DNA from: Pseudoxanthomonas suwonensis
Lineage (GTDB): Bacteria; Pseudomonadota; Gammaproteobacteria; Xanthomonadales; Xanthomonadaceae
Assembly: GCA_003240695.1 (NCBI GenBank)
Contig: QFNC01000030.1
Coordinates: 1 to 32,956 of the forward strand
DNA length: 32,956 bases
Direction: 5' to 3'
The position numbers and the translations under genes are program-made. The notes under the pieces were generated by a model. That model saw only the letters and a program-made list of their open reading frames with translations, was not told the origin of the DNA and ran no database searches. The stretch's first letter is position 1. Each line of letters starts with the position of its first letter. Below are positions 28,709 through 32,956 of this stretch, one piece after another.

Positions 28709-29995
28709 ATGTCCGAATCCAGCCAAGCCACGCTCAGCATCGACGGCAAGACCAGCACGCTGCCGGCCATCCAGCCGGTGCTGGGCAATGCCTGCATCGA
28801 CATCGCTAGGCTGCCGAAGGACACCGGCCATTTCACCTACGACAACGGCTTCACCGCCACCGCCTCGTGCAAGTCGGCCATCACCTACATCGATGGCGAT
28901 GCCGGCGTGCTGCTGTACCGCGGCTATCCCATCGAGCAGCTCGCCAAGCACTCCAGTTTTCTGGAAGTCGCCTACCTGCTGATGAACGGCGAACTGCCCG
29001 ACAAGGCCGAATTCGCCAAGTTCGAGGACGAGGTGACCCGCCACACCATGCTGCACGAGGCCTTCAAGCAGTTCATGGAAGGCTTTCGCCACGACGCGCA
29101 TCCGATGGCGATGCTGGTGGGCATGCTGGGCTCGATGGCCAGCTTCTACCACAACAACCTGGATTACGAAGATCCCGCCGAGCGCCGTCTGGCCGCGATC
29201 CGCCTGATCGCCAAGGTACCGACCATTGCCGCCGCCTGCTATCGCCACTCGATCGGCTGGCCGCTGCGCTATCCGCGCAACAACCTGGAATACGTGACCC
29301 GCTTCCTGCACATGATGTACGAGGTGCCCAGCGAGCCGCTGGAGCTGAATCCGGTCGCCGCCAAGGCGCTGGACCTGTTGTTCATCCTGCACGCCGACCA
29401 CGAGCAGAACGCTTCCACCTCCACGGTGCGGCTCGTGGGGTCCACCGGTGCCAACCCGTATGCGTGCATCGCCTCGGGCGTGGCCGCGCTGTGGGGGCCG
29501 GCGCACGGCGGTGCCAACGAAGCGGTCTTGAAGATGCTGGCCGAAATCGGCCGGCCGGACAACGTGCAGTCGGCCGTGGACAAGGCCAAGGACAAGGAAT
29601 CCGGGTTCCGGTTGATGGGCTTCGGCCACCGCGTTTACAAGAATTTCGATCCGCGCGCCAAGATCATCCGCGAGATGTGCCACCAGGTGCTCGCGCAGTT
29701 GGGCGTGGACGACCCGCTGCTGGACGTGGCCATGCGCCTTGAAGAGGCCGCGCTGAAGGACGACTACTTCGTGCAGCGCAAGCTGTACCCGAACGTGGAT
29801 TTCTACAGCGGCATCATCTACAAGGCGCTGAAGATCCCCACCGAGATGTTCACGGTGATGTTCGCCATCGCCCGCACCGCCGGCTGGGTCAGCCACTGGC
29901 TGGAACAGCAGGCCGACGCCGAAACCAAGATCGGACGTCCGCGCCAGATCTACATCGGTTCGGCGCAGCGCGATTATCCGGCGACGAAGGCCTGA
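28709..29995 (+). CDS. gltA: Citrate synthase, type I
   Basis: A 428-residue hexameric-type citrate synthase condensing acetyl-CoA and oxaloacetate, the entry step of the TCA cycle. Catalytic residues are His266 (LWGPAHGGAN), His307 (MGFGHRVYK) and Asp364 (NVDFYSG); LHADHEQNASTST (227-239) is the signature of the family. The start ATG at 28709 has AGGAG (28696-28700) at 8 nt; an in-frame ATG at 28682 has none. The short secreted-protein gene at 29999 begins 3 nt after its stop codon, so it is probably cotranscribed. Upstream lies an AT-rich AATAAT segment (28608-28613) inside an inverted repeat, a possible promoter/operator. Confidence 0.97.
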   Translation: MSESSQATLSIDGKTSTLPAIQPVLGNACIDIARLPKDTGHFTYDNGFTATASCKSAITYIDGDAGVLLYRGYPIEQLAKHSSFLEVAYLLMNGELPDKAEFAKFEDEVTRHTMLHEAFKQFMEGFRHDAHPMAMLVGMLGSMASFYHNNLDYEDPAERRLAAIRLIAKVPTIAAACYRHSIGWPLRYPRNNLEYVTRFLHMMYEVPSEPLELNPVAAKALDLLFILHADHEQNASTSTVRLVGSTGANPYACIASGVAALWGPAHGGANEAVLKMLAEIGRPDNVQSAVDKAKDKESGFRLMGFGHRVYKNFDPRAKIIREMCHQVLAQLGVDDPLLDVAMRLEEAALKDDYFVQRKLYPNVDFYSGIIYKALKIPTEMFTVMFAIARTAGWVSHWLEQQADAETKIGRPRQIYIGSAQRDYPATKA

Positions 29996-29998
29996 TCG

Positions 29999-30694
29999 AT
30001 GCGCCGGCAGCCCGGTCGCCTGCGGTCGGGCCTGCTGGTTTTTCTGGCGGCTGCCGTGCTGGCGGATGCCGTGGCAGCCGAGCGCTGCGCGTGGACGGAC
30101 CGCAACCAGCGCGACCTGCATCTCACCCTGGCGGCATTGCAGGACGGCGACATCGCATCCGCACGGCGTCTGTGGAGTCTGGAGCGACAACCGACGCTGT
30201 TCGGCCTGAAGCCGCTGCGCATCGCGCAGAGCCGTACGGCATCCGGCAACTTGGAATGGGTACTGGAGCGCTACCCGGCCGGACAGCCGGCGGCCGTACA
30301 GCTGCAGGGCGTGCGCTGGGTGGATGATTCCGAAGACAGTGCAGCGTGTCCCGCGCAACGACGTGCGGCATTGCGGTTCGAGCGGGTGCGCGTGCCTGCG
30401 GCGTCCTGTCCGGATGCGCAGGCGACGGCAACGGTCTTGTCCGATCTGCTGCAAGCCGACAGCAACCGGCTGGACGAACGCATGCGCGGCACTCTGCCTG
30501 CGGGTCCGGACGATCTGCGGTTGGTGACGGATGGACACGATTATGTGCTGCGACAGCACCGCGACGGCGACCCGACCGAGCGCCGATTCGGCTCCGCCGC
30601 CAACGAACTGGCCGATGCTGCCGATGCAGTGATCGATGCCGTGCTGAGCTGCGCGGAGGATGCCGCTGCGGAAACGGTAAGCGTCCGGTTGTAG
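29999..30694 (+). CDS. Small exported protein of unknown function, behind gltA
   Basis: No known gene is recognised. The 231-residue product has a signal peptide (RSGLLVFLAAAVLADAVAAE) and a Cys-containing, mostly polar mature part. There are four mature-region cysteines (about residues 30, 117, 138 and 219), which could pair in the periplasm. The sequence suggests a mixed alpha/beta fold, with pieces such as ERYPAGQPAAVQLQGVRWV and LLQADSNRLDERMRGTLP. The ATG is 3 nt after the gltA stop, so translation is probably coupled to gltA although the two products act in different compartments. The reading frame has the same high-GC third positions as its neighbours and is likely a real gene. Confidence 0.7.
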   Translation: MRRQPGRLRSGLLVFLAAAVLADAVAAERCAWTDRNQRDLHLTLAALQDGDIASARRLWSLERQPTLFGLKPLRIAQSRTASGNLEWVLERYPAGQPAAVQLQGVRWVDDSEDSAACPAQRRAALRFERVRVPAASCPDAQATATVLSDLLQADSNRLDERMRGTLPAGPDDLRLVTDGHDYVLRQHRDGDPTERRFGSAANELADAADAVIDAVLSCAEDAAAETVSVRL

Positions 30695-30764
30695 GTGTAC
30701 CATCCAGGCCCGTGACAGTGATTGTTCGTGGTCCGTTTGTTCGGTTTTCAATCATGCGGAACAC

Positions 30765-30795
30765 TTGACACGCTCCTGCGATTCCGTGATCTAAT
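30765..30795 (+). promoter_or_regulatory. Consensus-type promoter for the two small exported proteins
   Basis: A perfect -35 TTGACA (30765-30770) and a -10 TCTAAT (30790-30795) are separated by 19 bp, slightly long. The start would be near 30802, 42 nt before the ATG at 30844, which has AGGAG at 30830-30834. Confidence 0.6.
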
Positions 30796-30843
30796 TCGCA
30801 CAAGGCATGGTCCGGTGATCGACGTGCACAGGAGTGACAAGGG

Positions 30844-31311
30844 ATGAAGATGCGAATTTTCTGGATGTCGGCAGCGCTGCTGGCCGGCTTGTCGATCGGT
30901 GCCGCCGCACACGCCGCGGGCAGCAAGCGTGCCAATGCCAAGGCCGATGCCTGGCTGGGGCGCGACGCCAGCGAACTGCTGCTGCAATTGCGCGTGGACG
31001 GCGGTCGCGTGGACATCCACGAAAACGATGAAACCGGCGAAACCAGCTACACGTGGAGCACCTGGAATCCCGCTTGGACCGAAACCGTGGTCACCGGTGG
31101 TGGAATGAGCGCCGGCACCGGGTCGGGCCCGGTGGTGGGCGTGCACAACGGCACCCCGCTGTATCAGAATCCTACGCAGACACATTATGTCGAGCACGAG
31201 GCCACCCACCGTTGCGACATCACCTTCCATGCCGACATGGAAGGCATCATCACGCGCTGGGAATACATCGGCGGCCAGTGCGCACGCGACATCGCCAAAC
31301 CCAAGCGCTGA
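30844..31311 (+). CDS. Small exported protein of unknown function
   Basis: A 155-residue protein with a clear Sec signal peptide (MSAALLAGLSIGAAAHAAG). The mature part begins ADAWLGRDASELLLQL, then a Tyr/Trp-rich strand (TSYTWSTWNPAWTETVV), a Gly-rich loop and a C-terminal segment ending WEYIGGQCARDIAKP, with two cysteines (in HRCDIT and GQCARD) that could form a disulfide. The overall plan resembles small envelope proteins of the SmpA/BamE-like kind found in Xanthomonadaceae, but similarity is weak. AGGAG lies 9 nt before the ATG. A second exported-protein gene follows 41 nt later, and both probably share the promoter at 30765. Confidence 0.75.
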   Translation: MKMRIFWMSAALLAGLSIGAAAHAAGSKRANAKADAWLGRDASELLLQLRVDGGRVDIHENDETGETSYTWSTWNPAWTETVVTGGGMSAGTGSGPVVGVHNGTPLYQNPTQTHYVEHEATHRCDITFHADMEGIITRWEYIGGQCARDIAKPKR

Positions 31312-31352
31312 ATGCGCCCCTTTCCATCCCGATACGTTATGGAGACAGAGTC

Positions 31353-31817
31353 ATGAAATCATTCCTGCATGCCTTGGCCGCAGCGGCCGCCCTGTTTGCG
31401 CTTGGTGCAGTGCTCCCGGATCAGTTCGCCCGGGCGGCTGACACCCGCAAGGGCACCGTGACCGATCTGCAGCCGATCGAAAACCGCGGCGACGACGAGT
31501 CGGAAACCACGCAAAAGAAACGCCGGTTCGGCCGCTTGATCGGCGATGCCGTGAGCATGGGGGCCGTCTACACTGGAAAATCCACGTCGACGGTCGGCAT
31601 GGCCGTCACTGCCGGGGCTGGCGATGTGGGCGAATATGCCGCCACGAAGATCGGCGACCAAGGGCCGACCACGCGCTACATGGTCAAGGTGAAACTCGAC
31701 TCGGGCAAGGTGCTGTCCATTACCCAACTGCGTCAACAGATCGAGGGTGTGAAGGTCGGCAGCCGGGTGGAAGTGCAGGGGCGTGGTGATGACGCTACCG
31801 TGCATCTGGCCAGGTGA
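31353..31817 (+). CDS. SlyB-like exported protein
   Basis: A 154-residue protein with a signal peptide (about residues 1-29, ending QFARAAD). The mature part starts with KGTVTDLQPIENR, as in SlyB/glycine-zipper outer membrane proteins, continues with a basic patch KKRRFGRLIGDAVSMGAVYTG, a Gly/Ala-rich segment (VGMAVTAGAGDVGEYAATKIG) and a C-terminal beta-rich unit (YMVKVKLDSGKVLSITQ, VKVGSRVEVQG). Unlike SlyB there is no lipobox cysteine, so it is not a lipoprotein by sequence. GGAGACAGAG precedes the ATG by about 3-8 nt. It is the last gene before a strong terminator. Confidence 0.75.
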   Translation: MKSFLHALAAAAALFALGAVLPDQFARAADTRKGTVTDLQPIENRGDDESETTQKKRRFGRLIGDAVSMGAVYTGKSTSTVGMAVTAGAGDVGEYAATKIGDQGPTTRYMVKVKLDSGKVLSITQLRQQIEGVKVGSRVEVQGRGDDATVHLAR

Positions 31818-31857
31818 TCCGGCAATACGAAGACTGCCTGACCAATCAAGTCCGATG

Positions 31858-31882
31858 ACAAACCCCGCAACGCGGGGTTTGT
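31858..31882. terminator. Strong intrinsic terminator, probably bidirectional
   Basis: An 11-bp perfect stem (ACAAACCCCGC / GCGGGGTTTGT) with a 3-nt AAC loop; the T-rich end of each arm gives a U tract. It follows the SlyB-like gene by 40 bp and also lies 31 bp beyond the stop codon of the minus-strand gene stump at 31914. Confidence 0.8.
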
Positions 31883-31913
31883 TGCATCAGGCACATGGGG
31901 TTTTCAAAAGCAA

Positions 31914-32055
31914 TCAAGGCACGATGATCGGCCCGGTCGGTTGCGGCAGCCACCACGGCAGATGCGTTTGGGTGACCGGCTCGCGCGGATAGGCCTCGGT
32001 CAGCGGCCCCTTGCCGGACGATGGACCCATCGGTCCGCTGGTATCGCCCACCCCG
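31914..32055 (-). pseudogene. 3' stump of an unidentified minus-strand gene
   Basis: An open frame of about 46 codons ends at TGA 31916-31914 and reads coding-like, with mostly G/C third positions and a distinctive end (THLPWWLPQPTGPIIVP). It has no plausible start: upstream its frame runs into the IS30-type remnant and meets a stop at 32126-32124. The terminator at 31858-31882 is correctly placed for it. I do not recognise the family. It is best read as the surviving 3' end of a gene cut by insertion or deletion. Confidence 0.5.
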
Positions 32056-32217
32056 TTCGACCCGGCGCAGATCACCGTCGGTGATGGTGCTGAAGTCCAT
32101 GCTGCGCGGCAAATACTGGCGGCTCAGGCCGTTGGCATTTTCGCTGTTGCCGCGTTGCCAGGCCGGATAGCGGTCGGCGAAGAACAAGTCGCTCTCCAGC
32201 GCACCTCGAAGCCGCAC
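32056..32217 (-). pseudogene. IS30-family transposase remnant (C-terminal part)
   Basis: About 54 codons match the C-terminal catalytic end of IS30-type DDE transposases: ALESDLFFADRYPAWQRG, then NSENANGLSRQYLPR and MDFSTITDGDLRRVE, corresponding to the family pattern YFAdPYspWqRGtNENtNGLlRQYfPK..dFs. The Glu of the NEN motif is the last residue of the DDE triad. The N-terminal DNA-binding and first two catalytic regions are absent, and the usual NxRPRKTLGYRTP tail is missing because the frame passes into unrelated sequence near 32056. No terminal inverted repeats were recognised. It cannot be active. Confidence 0.75.
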
Positions 32218-32234
32218 TCGCCCACCACGGCGTG

Positions 32235-32240
32235 TACACT
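32235..32240 (+). promoter_or_regulatory. -10-like element (TACACT) upstream of the lipoprotein gene
   Basis: TACACT lies 29 nt before the ATG at 32270, immediately beside the IS30 remnant. No -35 hexamer is evident. Confidence 0.3.
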
Positions 32241-32269
32241 GACCCCGACCGCATCAAGAACTCCGCCGC

Positions 32270-32928
32270 ATGAACAGCTGGTCGTCCTGCACATTCCGCT
32301 ATTGCGTGTCCGCACTGCCACTCTGCCTGCTGGCAGCACTGTCTGCCGCCTGCGCCCATGCCCCGTCCGAACCGGCATCACCAAAGGAGACCACCGCCAT
32401 GACCACGCCGGAACCTGCGCCTGCCGATGGCAACCCCATGCTCGGCGCCGAAGAAATCGGCAAGCGGTTCCTGAAGCTGATCGAAGGACTGGAGTCTCGG
32501 GAGGACTTGAGTCCGGAACGGATTCGTGACGTGATGGGAATCACGCTTCGAGTGGAGCCGGGAACATTGGGCGCTGTGCATTGGGGCCCCGAATTGGGGG
32601 GGGGTGGCGGTATGCTTTGACATACTACCCTGCTTCCCCTCCATCGCCGAAAGGCATCAACCTATCGTTCGAACACCGAGAGAGTAGGTTTTCTGACATG
32701 TCTGCAATATGCAGTCTGGATTTCGGCTACTACCATGATTCCTTGGTGGCCATGGGTTTTCTGGCCCAGCAGCACTATGGGGAGATAGGTGAACTGCGCA
32801 GCTGGCGCTATACGAAATTCAAGAAGAGCCACGGTACCGTGGACATGACGATCTCGCTCATTCCGCAGAACGTGATCGCAGGCGAAGCAGGCCGGGTGTG
32901 CGTGAAATCCATCGGCACATTGAACTGA
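32270..32928 (+). pseudogene. Lipoprotein gene with a frameshift at a 9-G tract
   Basis: The first frame (32270-32620) encodes a signal peptide with a lipobox-like end (LLAALSAAC, Cys28), a Pro/Ala-rich linker, then GAEEIGKRFLKLIEGLESRE and VMGITLRVEPGTLG, and stops shortly after a run of nine G (32596-32604). The second frame continues in the same sense with WRYALTYYPASP, GINLSFEHRES, CSLDFGYYHDSLVAMGFLAQ and NVIAGEAGRVCVKSIGTLN, ending at TGA 32928. Changing the G run by +1 or -2 would fuse them into one protein of about 219 residues. The gene is therefore either a pseudogene, phase-variable, or carries a sequencing error. A strong AAAGGAG lies 9 nt before an internal ATG at 32399, which would give a form without the signal peptide. 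A periplasmic immunity-type lipoprotein is possible, not shown. Confidence 0.65.
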
Positions 32929-32938
32929 GGCAAAGATC

Positions 32939-32956
32939 ATGGCCAATCCCAATCCG
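32939..32956 (+). CDS. Start of the next gene (MANPNP..., runs off window)
   Basis: Only six codons are present. The ATG at 32939 has GAGG at 32927-32930 (8 nt spacing) and begins 10 nt after the lipoprotein stop, so the two genes form one operon. The product cannot be identified; its position behind a lipoprotein is that of an effector in toxin/immunity pairs. Confidence 0.5.

Noticed and set aside
28691..30751. A 686-codon open frame antisense to gltA and the following gene
   Set aside because: Shadow frame created by GC-rich codon usage; gltA is complete on the plus strand.

Overview
The window is GC-rich gammaproteobacterial chromosome, most likely from the Xanthomonadaceae (Xanthomonas, Stenotrophomonas, Lysobacter or Luteimonas group). 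This rests on gene content: a VirD4 start of the kind seen with the chromosomal Xanthomonadales type IV secretion system, a short-form AMP nucleosidase, a glutaredoxin-rhodanese fusion, an 896-residue AceE, an rpmE2-gltA neighbourhood, and -10 elements of the TAGAAT(G) type. Genus and species cannot be fixed from sequence alone. Most of the window is dense core-genome DNA with short intergenic gaps and several 4-nt start/stop overlaps.

Layout. 1-399 (minus) is the N-terminus of a VirD4 coupling protein running off the left edge. 520-1892 (plus) encodes AMP nucleosidase and a DUF924 protein. 1886-2824 (minus) is a monothiol glutaredoxin / A-type-like / rhodanese fusion. 2876-3700 (plus) is a polysaccharide deacetylase. 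3669-6237 (minus) is an overlapping trio: AlaA-type aminotransferase, SGNH hydrolase, class I methyltransferase. 6313-8648 (plus) couples the ribosome-assembly GTPase RsgA to a QEGLA/DUF1704 zincin, ending at a hairpin terminator. 8704-10119 (minus) is a proline-rich, MtfA-like metallopeptidase with HrpF-like repeats, the best candidate for an undescribed secreted effector.

10244-12556 (plus) is MaeB. 12553-15217 (minus) is a signalling operon: a membrane histidine kinase with two stand-alone receivers. 15328-18018 (plus) is AceE, followed by a convergent periplasmic serine hydrolase (18073-19296, minus). 19448-24717 (plus) carries a host-attachment-family protein, SpoT, RidA and RecG. 24854-27160 is a large secreted protein with two tandem domains and a propeller-like C-terminus, followed by a nucleoside hydrolase (27222-28160), L31 type B (28234-28476) and citrate synthase (28709-29995). 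Three small exported proteins of unknown function fill 29999-31817, the last two behind a consensus promoter and ending at a strong terminator.

The right end (31818-32956) is accessory DNA: the 3' stump of an unidentified gene joined to an IS30-type transposase remnant, then a lipoprotein gene interrupted at a 9-G tract, then the first codons of another gene 10 nt further on. With VirD4 at the other edge, an effector/immunity-type locus is a reasonable hypothesis for this end, not a demonstrated one.

Central carbon metabolism (MaeB, AceE, GltA), purine salvage (AMP nucleosidase, nucleoside hydrolase), ppGpp control (SpoT) and ribosome assembly (RsgA, L31) dominate the core part. Three genes (rsgA, spoT, iunH) have a -10-like hexamer exactly 6 nt before the ATG and no Shine-Dalgarno, suggesting leaderless mRNAs.
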